Source of the DNA: a virus
Length of the DNA: 62,795 nt
Direction: 5' to 3' (one strand)
IMG/VR virus record: IMGVR_UViG_3300025151_000035
Coordinates: 1 to 62,795 of that record
Shown here: piece after piece, positions 47,293 through 55,605 of the stretch
Position numbering within the stretch: position 1 is the stretch's first letter
Layout of the letters: every line of letters starts with the position of its first letter
The notes under the pieces: generated by a model
Databases searched by the model: none
Seen by the model: the letters and a program-made list of their open reading frames with translations, nothing else
Told to the model about the DNA's origin: nothing
Program-made: the position numbers and the translations under genes

Positions 47293-49499
47293 TACTTGCT
47301 TCCTTTATCTTTTTTTCTAGATATCTCTTCTTTAGCTCTATTAGATCTTTCTGTTTCAGCGATCTGCCTCTCTTTAAGATCGTTTGATCTATCCTGTACA
47401 TGTGTATCTACAGGCTCTGGAGGTAATGGTTCAGGATGAGTGATCATAGCTACATCGATCTTATTCTTTCTATCTAGCTCTTTATTAAGGTTATCATCAT
47501 TCCTTTCCCTCTCTTTCATTTCCATTTCTGCAGCTCTAGCTTCTTGCTCTGCTTGGCCTTGTGCAGCTTCAAGCTCCTGTCGTGCTCGTTCTGCCTGCTT
47601 GATCTTATCCTTCATCATAACGAAGTTTTCAGAATCAACTATATCTGCTACTGTACTTGCCGGTGTGCCATTCTGTAGCATACCCATACCGAACTCTCTC
47701 ATAAGGTTCAGTTTTTCAAGTTCTTTAGTAGCATCTGATACAAAGATTCCAAGATCAGATTCAAGATAAGGGAGGGGGTCTATAGCAAAGAACTCAACTG
47801 TACCATCAGGCATTACATACTGTGCCTGCTTTCCTGTTATCCATGCTTCCTTAGAGTAGTCAAGAAGTGCTTGTAGGTCTCTTTGTTCTACACCGGCAAA
47901 CTTCCTGTATAGGTCCTCAGTTGTATGAGCACTCTGTACAATTGCTTGCTGGCTTGTAGCCTTACCGTCATATTGAGACATCCCTCCCATTCTTTGACGG
48001 TTAACACCGGATACTCTTTCCCACTCCATCTGTATAGAGTTCAATAACTCTACATACATACCCATTGTCTTCATTGACAGGTCAAGTACGGATTGATGCT
48101 GCGGACTCAGTTTTACGCCTTCTTTGTTGTAGTCTATCCATGCAATCCCAGTACCTTCTACATAGTACATAAACTTGTCCATATCCCATTTTTTAGGGAT
48201 CATGTTTATATCAAGTTGTGCGATTATGTCTTTTGACCTGGCAATAGCCAATTCCAATCGATATTTGTATACGTTATAGTTAAGCTGATACGGTATACCA
48301 AGCATCACTAATGAGATGTTATTGGTATTTATATCAGAGTATCTACGTCCGTTTATAGGGAGTTTGTTCTTAGAAGGATTATTGATAGACATCCTTTGAT
48401 TGTCAAAAGGACGCATGTTTATGTATATATCCTCTCCTATGCATACACCTTGATAAACAAGGTTATGCCATTCCCACTCCATTTTTGCTCCAAGCTCTTT
48501 CAGTTCTGGAGGTAGTCTATATCCGTCTTCTACTTCAAACATCTCCATGTCTCCTGTTTCAGGATCGAAGTAGGATACGAATCCCGTTCTTTGCATAGAC
48601 TGCCAGTACAGTATACGTACTCTTACAAGTCTATCTCTAAGGTCATCGTATCTATCAATATAAGTAGAGTCATAGATAAAGCTACCTGTGCCTGCGCTTT
48701 GGAATACCTGATCTATCTGATCTGGTTTAAGATCTCTACCAAAAGCTTCAATTACAGATGATGGGTGCATGTATTTAGTTACCATTGCCCAATCACCATC
48801 TTCTACGTAGTCTAGATCTGGATCAAGATCATAGTCTACATCTAACGGGTTCAGTATATCGTAGAATACTTCTCCGTTTCTTACTCCCCTTTCTGTATAG
48901 CATTCTCCTGATACAAGAAAATGAAACCATCCTTTCTGCAGTTTTTCATGAACCTTGCAATCCTGCATAATATAGTTCATGCCTTTCTGTCCTAGAATAG
49001 CTCTTGTATCTATATAGCTCCTTTCAAACATGTTTGCCAGTTCTTCAGGGAGCTGTGGTTGTTCTTGACTTGGAACGCCTGTTTCTATACCCATAGCATT
49101 TACCTCATTTACAAAGGCTTGCTTCATGGCTTCTAAAACTGCGGCTTTCTTTTCTTCTTCCATACGGGAAACGGAGTCCGAATTTTGTACGGTCACTGAG
49201 TAATTTAATGGACGTTTAGCTTTTTCCCCCAGAAGTAGGTCTACGATAGGTTTGATAAGGGGATAGTTGCGCATTTTTGAAGGGAAGTTCTTACGGGCTT
49301 TGCCATAAGGCTGCACAACATAGCGATAGTCATCATCATGAATCACCCCATTGTAGTAATCATACAATTTCCGGAGCTCCTCTTTCCTGTTAGTTCTTCC
49401 AAAGTCAGCTAGAGAAAAATAGGCTTCCATCGTATTGATGGCCCATTCTCTGGTTTTTCTTGACTGTGGTATACGTTGGTTTGGGATTTCGCTGTACAT
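47292..49499 (-). CDS. Portal protein (735 aa)
   Basis: The N-terminal half contains EELRKLYDYYNGVIHDDDY, PSKMRNYPLIKPIVDLLLGEK, and FHFLVSGECYTERGV with EVFYDILNPLDVDYDLDPD. These are the landmarks of crassvirus and related podovirus portals. A long stem helix region (YRLELAIARSKDIIAQLDIN) and a C-terminal charged coiled coil (QELEAAQGQAEQEARAAEMEMKE) follow. It lies directly after TerL, as in other crAss-like genomes. As a dodecamer at one capsid vertex it would conduct DNA. A TAACTTTG element at 49505-49512 is 5 nt upstream of its ATG. Confidence 0.93.
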   Translation of the reverse strand: MYSEIPNQRIPQSRKTREWAINTMEAYFSLADFGRTNRKEELRKLYDYYNGVIHDDDYRYVVQPYGKARKNFPSKMRNYPLIKPIVDLLLGEKAKRPLNYSVTVQNSDSVSRMEEEKKAAVLEAMKQAFVNEVNAMGIETGVPSQEQPQLPEELANMFERSYIDTRAILGQKGMNYIMQDCKVHEKLQKGWFHFLVSGECYTERGVRNGEVFYDILNPLDVDYDLDPDLDYVEDGDWAMVTKYMHPSSVIEAFGRDLKPDQIDQVFQSAGTGSFIYDSTYIDRYDDLRDRLVRVRILYWQSMQRTGFVSYFDPETGDMEMFEVEDGYRLPPELKELGAKMEWEWHNLVYQGVCIGEDIYINMRPFDNQRMSINNPSKNKLPINGRRYSDINTNNISLVMLGIPYQLNYNVYKYRLELAIARSKDIIAQLDINMIPKKWDMDKFMYYVEGTGIAWIDYNKEGVKLSPQHQSVLDLSMKTMGMYVELLNSIQMEWERVSGVNRQRMGGMSQYDGKATSQQAIVQSAHTTEDLYRKFAGVEQRDLQALLDYSKEAWITGKQAQYVMPDGTVEFFAIDPLPYLESDLGIFVSDATKELEKLNLMREFGMGMLQNGTPASTVADIVDSENFVMMKDKIKQAERARQELEAAQGQAEQEARAAEMEMKERERNDDNLNKELDRKNKIDVAMITHPEPLPPEPVDTHVQDRSNDLKERQIAETERSNRAKEEISRKKDKGSK

Positions 49500-49504
49500 T
49501 CCTA

Positions 49505-49512
49505 CAAAGTTA
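49505..49512 (-). promoter_or_regulatory. Candidate -7 promoter element before the portal gene
   Basis: The minus strand reads TAACTTTG, matching TAnnTTTG, ending 5 nt before the portal ATG. No good TTG lies at the expected -33 distance, so the promoter may be weak. The 73-nt gap between TerL and portal also holds a TATAGC/GCTATA hairpin. Confidence 0.4.
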
Positions 49513-49573
49513 CTTGTTACCGTTTATAGCTTTGAATATAGCTATATTTTAATTGACTATATATAATAGCACA

Positions 49574-51550
49574 CTAACCATACTGTTGATCAAACCATTC
49601 ATCTACCGATCTGTCTCCTAATACCTCCGATACTTCCGTGTTATAAAGTTCTTGAGTGTGGTACATTCCTATCATTAACGCCATGACTCTATCGAAGTTT
49701 CCTTTATGGTTGAACTTTATAAGCTCCTGGAGTAATGCCGGATCATAGATCCTATGCACATTGTATAACTGATTACCGTCTGCGTCTTTACCTCTAGGAG
49801 TCTGTAGCCAATCTCTTATGTATAACTCTCCTTGACGTTTACGTGCTACGGTCATGTGCATACCGTAGTTACGCTTTACTGTTCTGGACTGCAGCTCTTT
49901 TTTATCAAGCATTTCAAATTCTTCCTGTAAGAAATGCAGTTTCCGGAATCTTTTAGCAAAGCCTATAACATCGCCACGATCGTTCTCAAATCCTATCTTA
50001 GCATTGTAGTACTGTGACAGCATAAACATGATATTATTATAGTCATCCTGAGATTTAGGTCTCCCTATATAAGATGCTACGATCATGTCATCAGGCTTAG
50101 AAACGTTATTTACCCTTTTGATAACATATGCTGCCCCTAATGATCTGGAGTCACCTGATTGATCCTGACCGTACGGGTCATGACATAGGAAGTACAGTAA
50201 GTTGGGTACCTTACCTTCTACCTTGTGTGGAGTTTCATATACTACAACGGTGCCTTTTACATCATCACCTTTTCTATGAGGGAACTTATAAATAGGTTTT
50301 GCATCTCCGTTAGGTTTGAATGATACCTCTCCTTTTGTACCTAGGCTCATGTCCCCGGCTGTACCTACCACATGCAGTGCTTTTGCCCTGACTTTATTAT
50401 ACTGTTCCTGTAACATAGCAAGATCAAACAGATTACTTGATACTTGTAGTGTAGCTTCTGCAGGACAGAAAGGATGTTCAGCTAGGTACTGATCATAGGC
50501 ACTTGCATCATTTCCTCCTCTTTTCTTTTCTCTTTCTGCAGACTCAAACTCTTTAGCCTCTTCTATAAGTGAGTTTCCGTCGTCATCTATAAAGCCGTCT
50601 AATATCTCATAGATAGGTACAAAGTACCCGCACTTGGTTCCCTGGAGCCCTTCATCCCATTCATTCTCAAATTCCAGACAGTCATAGGTGTCAGGATGAT
50701 AAAACAGTTCTTCTAATGCTTCAAATCCCTCTCCCTCTGTACCACCTGTACCAAAGGCTATCATAGTACCCAGTGTTTTAGAACCTTGTCTCATAGTAGG
50801 CATGGCCATACCCCATGCTTCTAATAGACCAGGGAATGCTCCTGCTTCCTCAAAGAATATGAGTTCACCGGCTTTACCTCTTACCTTATCAGGGTCATCT
50901 TTCAGTGATACTCCTGCTATAGATGACTGTGTACCTGCATCTATAAACTGCCCCCCTACTTTCTTTTTATACCCTGATGTTTTAGCCATAGCTGTATCTA
51001 ACAGTCTAGGCTGGGTCCATGCAGTGTTACCGTCTATAAAGTTTACTATCTCCCACGCCTTTGTAAGGATGGCGTCAACACCCGTCAAGTATTCTTTCAT
51101 ACCTGCGAATACAAAGTTTTTAGAACCTTTCATAAGGAAGTAGTTCCTTGCAAGCATAGATGCAGCTTTATACGAATAACCTTTACGACGTGCTTTCAGC
51201 ACAACCATATGTTTATTCTCATTCCTGCATTTTTCCAGGTTTGTAAAGTACTTATGGTCGTTATCGTAGAATCTAGGCCAGTACTGCTTTCTTATAGGTC
51301 GTACTGTACCATCAGGTAACACTTCATCTTTTACTACCTTGATACGGCAATAGTTAAGATAGAAATAATGAAACCCTGAAATTGTTATATCTCCTTCAGG
51401 AGTTGTATATCCGTATAGACATCTGTCCCTCTCCCTATCCCAAAAGTCGTAGTATGCTTTAGTTCCTTTCGGTGCAGGTGTATAGAACCCGTTCTCGTCA
51501 AAGTAGTTGGCTGCAGGTGATAGTCTATGTGTATCCTTGAATTTACTCAC
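49574..51550 (-). CDS. Terminase large subunit, crassvirus type (658 aa)
   Basis: This is the DNA-packaging motor ATPase and nuclease. The N-terminal ATPase has a Walker A-like K119-A-R-R-K-G-Y-S126 and Walker B LIFFEEAG with catalytic Glu at 234/235. The C-terminal RNase H-like nuclease has D458 in FLCHDPYG, then FENDRGDVIGF, and a final FDRVMALMIG acidic motif. SGFHYFYLNYCRIK and RPIRKQYWPRFYDNDHKYF near the N-terminus are typical of crassvirus terminases. It overlaps the TerS candidate by 8 nt and precedes the portal gene. Confidence 0.95.
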   Translation of the reverse strand: MSKFKDTHRLSPAANYFDENGFYTPAPKGTKAYYDFWDRERDRCLYGYTTPEGDITISGFHYFYLNYCRIKVVKDEVLPDGTVRPIRKQYWPRFYDNDHKYFTNLEKCRNENKHMVVLKARRKGYSYKAASMLARNYFLMKGSKNFVFAGMKEYLTGVDAILTKAWEIVNFIDGNTAWTQPRLLDTAMAKTSGYKKKVGGQFIDAGTQSSIAGVSLKDDPDKVRGKAGELIFFEEAGAFPGLLEAWGMAMPTMRQGSKTLGTMIAFGTGGTEGEGFEALEELFYHPDTYDCLEFENEWDEGLQGTKCGYFVPIYEILDGFIDDDGNSLIEEAKEFESAEREKKRGGNDASAYDQYLAEHPFCPAEATLQVSSNLFDLAMLQEQYNKVRAKALHVVGTAGDMSLGTKGEVSFKPNGDAKPIYKFPHRKGDDVKGTVVVYETPHKVEGKVPNLLYFLCHDPYGQDQSGDSRSLGAAYVIKRVNNVSKPDDMIVASYIGRPKSQDDYNNIMFMLSQYYNAKIGFENDRGDVIGFAKRFRKLHFLQEEFEMLDKKELQSRTVKRNYGMHMTVARKRQGELYIRDWLQTPRGKDADGNQLYNVHRIYDPALLQELIKFNHKGNFDRVMALMIGMYHTQELYNTEVSEVLGDRSVDEWFDQQYG

Positions 51551-52058
51551 TGTATCTATCTACCTGTACTCCACCCCATGTGTCACTTATCTCTGACTCT
51601 TTACGTACAGCTTCCTCTAGATCTTTTAGACCGTTAGTGGTCTTCCCCATCGTCTCAAGTATCCTTACATGTTTTGTAGGATCGTAGTCTTCGTCAGTTA
51701 CATCTATATTCTCTAACCACTCTTTTAAATAGGCTATTGAGTTTCTTGCAGCTTTCAGTAAGGACATAGCAGAGGTATCGTGACGATCATACTCTTCCAT
51801 AGCTGCTTTTACATATTTATCTACTTTATAGGTTTTACCAAACAATGCTTTAGATACCTCTATATGTTTCTGCTTGTTTTCATAAGCGCTATAAATAGAA
51901 TGTACGTCGCACATAAAATATACATAAGACAGTCTTTTTACAGCCTCTTCCTGATCAAAGTTGTCTACGATATCTTTAAACTGCTTTACACTTAAACAGT
52001 ATGCTGTAGGCTCAACTTTCAGATTGTCCTTTGTCTGTAGTAGACTTTCTCTTAGCAT
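51543..52058 (-). CDS. Candidate terminase small subunit (171 aa)
   Basis: A helical protein directly upstream of TerL, overlapping it by 8 nt. Landmarks are SVKQFKDIVDNFDQEEAVKRLSYVYF, AYENKQKHIEVSKALFG and a C-terminal helix NGLKDLEEAVRKESE. Size, helical content and place fit a DNA-recognition small terminase, but no helix-turn-helix is obvious by eye and TerS sequences diverge quickly. It could instead be another packaging-associated protein. Its start overlaps the HU-like gene by 47 nt. Confidence 0.5.
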   Translation of the reverse strand: MLRESLLQTKDNLKVEPTAYCLSVKQFKDIVDNFDQEEAVKRLSYVYFMCDVHSIYSAYENKQKHIEVSKALFGKTYKVDKYVKAAMEEYDRHDTSAMSLLKAARNSIAYLKEWLENIDVTDEDYDPTKHVRILETMGKTTNGLKDLEEAVRKESEISDTWGGVQVDRYSE

Positions 52059-52251
52059 CGTTTATATATTTTAACCTACTCTTCTTTACTCTAAATACTC
52101 CAAAGAATGGGAGTCTTACTGCTTCAAACCTACCTTCTGACATAGTTTTGGCTACGAGTTTAAACTGGGAGTTTACTATCTTCTCTACTTCATTAAGTGG
52201 AAGATCATGCTCAGTCGCTAGCAGCTGTATCAGTTTTTTCTTCTCCCCCAT
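52012..52251 (-). CDS. HU/IHF-like DNA-bending protein (79 aa)
   Basis: The sequence LIQLLATEHDLPLNEVEKIV is the two-helix N-terminal part of the HU/IHF fold, and FEAVRLPFFGVFRVKKSRLKYIN is the beta-sheet saddle with the conserved GxF region. It is slightly short and the arm region is basic (KRKSTTDKGQ). IHF-like subunits next to the terminase genes are a marker of crAss-like phages. Expected role: DNA bending during packaging, replication or transcription. Its frame overlaps the zinc-ribbon gene upstream by 41 nt and the TerS candidate by 47 nt. Confidence 0.85.
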   Translation of the reverse strand: MGEKKKLIQLLATEHDLPLNEVEKIVNSQFKLVAKTMSEGRFEAVRLPFFGVFRVKKSRLKYINDAKRKSTTDKGQSES

Positions 52252-52492
52252 TTGTTTTTACATTCACCCATTTAGGTGGGTTATCCGGACATACACTTGT
52301 TCTCCATCTAGCTTTAACAGGCATATAGCATCCACATAGATTACATGTTTGCCTCTCTGAAAAGTTAGGACACTTTGTACACATCCCTATCCTTTCAGCA
52401 TATTTGGATACGCTTACATTTTTAAATCCGTCATTACCGTGCTTTTTTAAAGCTTCGGCAAAGTCCCATACCATTTTAGCCAATCCTTTCAT
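52211..52492 (-). CDS. Small zinc-ribbon protein (93 aa)
   Basis: It has two cysteine pairs plus extra cysteines: C38-TK-C41, C50-NL-C53-G-C55, and C68 in SVCPD, with MPVKARWR between. This 'CxxC...CxxCGCxM..KA...S.CP...W' pattern is a recurrent small phage zinc-ribbon family of unknown function. An N-terminal helix (LAKMVWDFAEALKKHGNDGF) precedes it. Coupled by TAATG to the gene before it and out-of-frame overlapping with the HU-like gene. It may bind nucleic acid or protein. Function unknown. Confidence 0.7.
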   Translation of the reverse strand: MKGLAKMVWDFAEALKKHGNDGFKNVSVSKYAERIGMCTKCPNFSERQTCNLCGCYMPVKARWRTSVCPDNPPKWVNVKTNGGEEKTDTAASD

Positions 52493-52632
52493 TATTCTGC
52501 AGCTTCTAATATTATCTGTAAAAGTTTTCCTGTGTTGCTATAAGTAATGCTTACAACAGAATCTTCATTTGTAAATACTACAACTATGTTATTTGAACTA
52601 AAATCACCTAAGTATATCGATCTCCACTCCAT
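52492..52632 (-). CDS. Small beta protein (46 aa), unknown
   Basis: Starting at the ATG at 52632 the product is MEWRSIYLGDFSSNNIVVVF..., a short beta-hairpin protein ending LLQIILEAAE. An upstream in-frame ATG at 52674 would add 14 residues but deepen the overlap with the preceding gene from 29 to 71 nt, so I prefer 52632. The stop overlaps the next start by 1 nt. No family recognised. Such small sheet proteins may be regulators. Confidence 0.45.
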   Translation of the reverse strand: MEWRSIYLGDFSSNNIVVVFTNEDSVVSITYSNTGKLLQIILEAAE

Positions 52633-52927
52633 CAAAATCTGAAAATAACTTTGAGTATGAATACTTTTTATCATTATAAGATACTGCTTTTTTATCTTTC
52701 AGTCTTTTGATGTAGGTATTTATAGCTGATAAAGGCATATCGGTATCTTTAGCTACTGCCTCTCTATGATCTCTATCACAGAACTCTTTATAAGGTTGAT
52801 CTATAAAAGAAGATAGTACAGTCATTTCTTTATCTGTAAGATTGTATATACCATTCCACAGACTTATTCTTTGGTATGTACTTTTTACCGGGATCTTTAG
52901 TTTGAGTATTTTGCTATCAGTCGACAT
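52604..52927 (-). CDS. Probable winged-helix DNA-binding protein (107 aa)
   Basis: Residues about 30-95 show a winged-helix pattern: LTDKEMTVLSSFIDQ, then REAVAKDTDMPLSAINTYIKRLKDKK as the helix-turn-helix with recognition helix, and AVSYNDKKYSYSKLF as the wing. It may regulate the late genes or act with the HU-like protein. The start overlaps the 81-residue gene by 31 nt. Inference only; a phage-specific fold is possible. Confidence 0.55.
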   Translation of the reverse strand: MSTDSKILKLKIPVKSTYQRISLWNGIYNLTDKEMTVLSSFIDQPYKEFCDRDHREAVAKDTDMPLSAINTYIKRLKDKKAVSYNDKKYSYSKLFSDFDGVEIDILR

Positions 52928-53142
52928 CGTTCAGGTGTTACTTCTAATTTAGATAGTGCATCAGGCAATCTGTTATAACTTTCAGCTATCAATCTCATAT
53001 CATTGGTCTTTGCCATATGCTCGAGGAGTCTAGATACTTCCCTATCCAGATCTCCTGCGAGCTTTTTAGCTTTAACCCCTACTTCTGAGTTTTTTTGAAG
53101 AGTTTCAAAATCCTCTAAGGATATTGTAACTGTTCCTTTCAT
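52897..53142 (-). CDS. Small helical/coiled-coil protein (81 aa), unknown
   Basis: Begins MKGTVTISLEDFETLQKNSE, then a charged coiled coil (KKLAGDLDREVSRLLEHMAKT) and a C-terminal helix. The N-terminal 'G.vtIsLeDFe.L' strand-helix is common in small phage proteins preceding coiled coils, but no function is established. Start shares one base with the stop of the GroES-like gene. Confidence 0.55.
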   Translation of the reverse strand: MKGTVTISLEDFETLQKNSEVGVKAKKLAGDLDREVSRLLEHMAKTNDMRLIAESYNRLPDALSKLEVTPERCRLIAKYSN

Positions 53143-53435
53143 TACTCAACCATCATGATCTGGTTCTCTTGTACAACCAGATATCCCTTCTCATCCTTAT
53201 CATGCACTACGGCAAAAGGCATTCTAGGGTCTACGATCACATTTTTACCTGCTTCGATAGATTTATCTAGAACTCGCTCTCCTACGGAGTGCACTTCAAG
53301 AATGTTTGTTTTGATCTCATCTACCTGGTCATCTTCCATAGCAGCTTTCGCTTCTTTAGATAGGTGGATAACAGGTTTCTCTTTTTTTGGTTCTCTTGGA
53401 TCTATTAAGGCAATCCATGTTCCCGTAGCTTTCAT
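53142..53435 (-). CDS. GroES-like co-chaperonin candidate (97 aa)
   Basis: The layout matches GroES: an N-terminal strand GTWIALIDPREPKKEKPVIHL, a stretch NILEVHSVGERVLDKSIEAGKNVIVDP in place of the EVVAVG...G..V.vGD.V segment, and a C-terminal GYLVVQENQIMMVE like the YLIVRESDILAVIE end of GroES. The length (97) equals that of cellular GroES. Phage co-chaperonins (T4 gp31) replace host GroES to fold the capsid protein with GroEL, which would suit a late gene in front of the head genes. The family call is by alignment in my head, so moderate. Confidence 0.6.
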   Translation of the reverse strand: MKATGTWIALIDPREPKKEKPVIHLSKEAKAAMEDDQVDEIKTNILEVHSVGERVLDKSIEAGKNVIVDPRMPFAVVHDKDEKGYLVVQENQIMMVE

Positions 53436-53461
53436 TATAAAATATGTTATTGATTTGATTA

Positions 53462-53469
53462 CAAATCTA
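53462..53469 (-). promoter_or_regulatory. Candidate -7 promoter element before the GroES-like/terminase block
   Basis: The minus strand reads TAGATTTG (TAnnTTTG) 26 nt upstream of the ATG at 53435, in the only real gap (42 nt) between the lysis/exonuclease genes and the packaging genes. It overlaps the 3' end region of the exonuclease gap. No clear -33 TTG was found. Confidence 0.35.
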
Positions 53470-53477
53470 GTAATATT

Positions 53478-54296
53478 TTATTTATCGTTAAGCTCTGCCT
53501 GTTTTGCGTTCCAATCCTGTTCAAGCTTCTGCTGCCAGACTTTATTAGAGATTGTAAAGTATCTTTGACACCTTTTAACTAAGCACTGCAATTGATGTTT
53601 AGGGATACCCGAAGCACTGTATCTTGTCTTTCTTAACTTGACTTTTTCTGATCCACATGATGGGCATGAAAATCTTCCGTAACCTGTCTGCGCACCTGCA
53701 TGTATGTTGTGGTTTACATACGGTTGCAGCTTATGGAATACATCTTCTAATAGCTCTACATCTTTCTTGCAGTACTCTACCATCTTATCTAACGCCTCTT
53801 GGTCATTGTTTAAGGTTATCTTAACCCAATCACTAAAACCTACTGGGCTTTTACCTTCATCAAATAGCAGTTTACCTAGATAATCAAGTTTGTTACTGTT
53901 AAACCTGAAATGTGCACGAGCTTTTTTAAGTGTGTCGTAGCTATTTAGTTTAGGGGGGCATGATATATCGTGTATAAGGCACCGTGTACGTATCCACTTT
54001 TCATCAAACCTATCACCATTATGTGCTACAAGTTCATCAGCAAGGCTTGCTACCTCCATAAAATGTGAAAGGAGCGCTTTATCACACCCCTCTTCCCAAC
54101 TCAAACTATGTACTTTGCTTTGTCCTTCCCACTTATAACAGATGCATATAATCGCTCTTTCTTTGATTATGTTATCCGGTGGGATACTTACTTTATATCC
54201 AGAACTCCAGAAGAATCCTATATTCGGAGATGTTTCTATATCGTAGAACAGACGCTTAAATCCGTCTGGTGGCATTACAAAGTTCAGTGGTTTCAT
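53478..54296 (-). CDS. DnaQ-like (DEDDy) 3'-5' exonuclease with C-terminal zinc ribbon (272 aa)
   Basis: Exonuclease motifs: D19-I-E21 in FYDIETSPN (motif I), LVAHNGDRFD98 (motif II), and Y175-CKK-D179 (motif III, the YxxxD of DEDDy enzymes). Residues 211-243 form a zinc ribbon: C211-PS-C214 ... C238-LVKR-C243-QRYF, like the DNA-binding ribbon of many transposases. A stand-alone exonuclease with this ribbon fits nucleotide scavenging, DNA repair or end processing. It starts at an ATG overlapping the previous gene (ATGA) and lies between the lysis and packaging blocks. Confidence 0.8.
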   Translation of the reverse strand: MKPLNFVMPPDGFKRLFYDIETSPNIGFFWSSGYKVSIPPDNIIKERAIICICYKWEGQSKVHSLSWEEGCDKALLSHFMEVASLADELVAHNGDRFDEKWIRTRCLIHDISCPPKLNSYDTLKKARAHFRFNSNKLDYLGKLLFDEGKSPVGFSDWVKITLNNDQEALDKMVEYCKKDVELLEDVFHKLQPYVNHNIHAGAQTGYGRFSCPSCGSEKVKLRKTRYSASGIPKHQLQCLVKRCQRYFTISNKVWQQKLEQDWNAKQAELNDK

Positions 54297-54502
54297 TTGT
54301 CCTGGGGCATTATTCTCTCTCTGTAGAACTTGATATCCAGGGTTTTGATCTTAGCTGCAATTTCCATCCACTTATTATTAGCGGCTTTTCTTTCCTCGTC
54401 TGTGCTGTCTATTCCAAGGTTAGCCTGTATAGATGCGTTCTGTCTTAGCAGATCGTCTATTTTTTCCTTGATATCTTCTTCAGTGTAGTAGTAGTATGTC
54501 AT
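54293..54502 (-). CDS. Small coiled-coil protein (69 aa), unknown
   Basis: The N-terminus MTYYYYTEEDIKEKIDDLL leads to a single long charged helix, with an AANNKWMEIAAKIKTLDIKF end. It is linked to both neighbours by ATGA overlaps, so it is clearly part of the operon. Nothing in the sequence points to a function. A spanin-associated or exonuclease-associated role would be guesswork. Confidence 0.55.
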   Translation of the reverse strand: MTYYYYTEEDIKEKIDDLLRQNASIQANLGIDSTDEERKAANNKWMEIAAKIKTLDIKFYRERIMPQDK

Positions 54503-55104
54503 CTATTGATAAAGTTACGTCCGACTCCTACCATTATAAAATGATCGCTGTTATATGCGTAACTACCGCTAATATAAGTATTTTTTATAGTAGTATGTAG
54601 GCCTAACCCGAATAATGGTTTATAAGATCGGTTAAAATCGCTTTGTAATCCGGCTATACCATGTAATCCTAACGACCATGTGGTCTTAGTCTTTACCGGG
54701 GTGTATGTTACTTTGAGGTTCTCAGATACATTCTGATAGTTCTGCCACTTCAGGTTTACAAGAGAGGTTGTAAAGTCTAGTGTGGTGTCGTACTTATTTA
54801 CTTCTGTAAGCCACGTTTCTATGATAGATATTGTATCTACTTTGAATACCGTATCCTTACGTATAATGTTGTTAGTTATGGTGTCGTAATGCGTTACGAT
54901 CTTCTTTTCTACAAATCTAACAGTATCAGTCTGCCATCTATCTACATACTCTGTAACATAGACAGGTTTTTCTACTTCTATAGTTTGTGTTACGGGTTTA
55001 CCGCTACTTGTACCGCACCCTTTCCAGGCTACAACCACTCCTAGAAGGAATGCTATTAAATACGGTAGATACTCTTTTATCAGATTTACAACGATCAAGT
55101 TCAT
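54499..55104 (-). CDS. Membrane-anchored envelope protein with beta-barrel-like C-terminus; spanin candidate (201 aa)
   Basis: Residues 8-28 (LIKEYLPYLIAFLLGVVVAW) form an N-terminal membrane anchor followed by KGCG. A long periplasmic-type beta/extended region rich in T, V and Y follows. The last 65 residues alternate hydrophobic and polar residues with aromatic ends (WSLGLHGIAGLQSDF, PLFGLGLHTTIKNTYISGSY, HFIMVGVGRNF), as in outer-membrane beta strands. An inner-membrane anchor plus outer-membrane strands suits a one-protein spanin that fuses the two membranes in lysis. Its first 95 nt overlap the preceding 64-residue membrane gene in another frame, like Rz/Rz1 pairs. Confidence 0.55.
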   Translation of the reverse strand: MNLIVVNLIKEYLPYLIAFLLGVVVAWKGCGTSSGKPVTQTIEVEKPVYVTEYVDRWQTDTVRFVEKKIVTHYDTITNNIIRKDTVFKVDTISIIETWLTEVNKYDTTLDFTTSLVNLKWQNYQNVSENLKVTYTPVKTKTTWSLGLHGIAGLQSDFNRSYKPLFGLGLHTTIKNTYISGSYAYNSDHFIMVGVGRNFINR

Positions 55105-55198
55105 TTTCGAGTTTTTCTACTTTAACCCCTAATAATACCATAACTATTAAGAATACAAAGGTCAACCCATAAAATAACTTTGTTTCAAAGTCTTTCAT
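55004..55198 (-). CDS. Small membrane protein with coiled-coil; Rz-like candidate (64 aa)
   Basis: MKDFETKLFYGLTFVFLIVMVLLGVKVEKLENELDRCKSD: residues 7-26 form a transmembrane helix and residues 27-42 a short coiled coil, followed by a basic tail. Its start overlaps the amidase stop (ATGA), and its last 101 nt overlap the next gene in another frame. This arrangement (endolysin, then a small TM-coiled-coil protein overlapping a second envelope protein) is that of an i-spanin/o-spanin pair. Assignment inferred. Confidence 0.55.
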   Translation of the reverse strand: MKDFETKLFYGLTFVFLIVMVLLGVKVEKLENELDRCKSDKRVSTVFNSIPSRSGCSLERVRYK

Positions 55199-55605
55199 AT
55201 GTCCTTATACTCTTCTCTTGCATCAAATGACGGACATGCTTTACTTGATACATCTCTATGTCCTATGATCTGTGCTTGCGGGTATCGATCTTTTAGGTCT
55301 TCTAATATACACCTTAAAGTTTCTTTCTGTGTATCTGTACGTGTATCCTTTGGATCTAGATTTTTATCTACACCTCCCACGTAACATACCCCTATAGAGT
55401 TCTTATTGAATCCTTTCGCGTGAGCTCCATTCTTATACTCAGGTCTTCCTTCTTCTAAAGTACCATTAAGAGTTATAACCCAGTGATAACCTATATCAGA
55501 CCAATTACGGTCTTCTACATGCCACCTTCTGATCTCATCTACACTTACATCTCTACCTTCAGGGGTAGCACTACAATGGACTATGATTTTGTTTATGTTT
55601 CTCAT
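55195..55605 (-). CDS. N-acetylmuramoyl-L-alanine amidase endolysin, T7-lysozyme-like (136 aa)
   Basis: Amidase_2-type zinc enzyme that cleaves peptidoglycan. Zinc ligands H10 (IIVHCSAT), H116 (IIGHRDVS) and C124 (KACPSFD) correspond to H17, H122 and C130 of T7 lysozyme, and K122 and Y40 (GYHWVI) match its catalytic residues. A central GAHAKGFNKNSIGVCYVGG is also typical. There is no signal peptide, so it needs the holin. Coupled to the previous gene by ATGA. Known relatives also inhibit host RNA polymerase in T7, but that is not implied here. Confidence 0.95.
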   Translation of the reverse strand: MRNINKIIVHCSATPEGRDVSVDEIRRWHVEDRNWSDIGYHWVITLNGTLEEGRPEYKNGAHAKGFNKNSIGVCYVGGVDKNLDPKDTRTDTQKETLRCILEDLKDRYPQAQIIGHRDVSSKACPSFDAREEYKDI

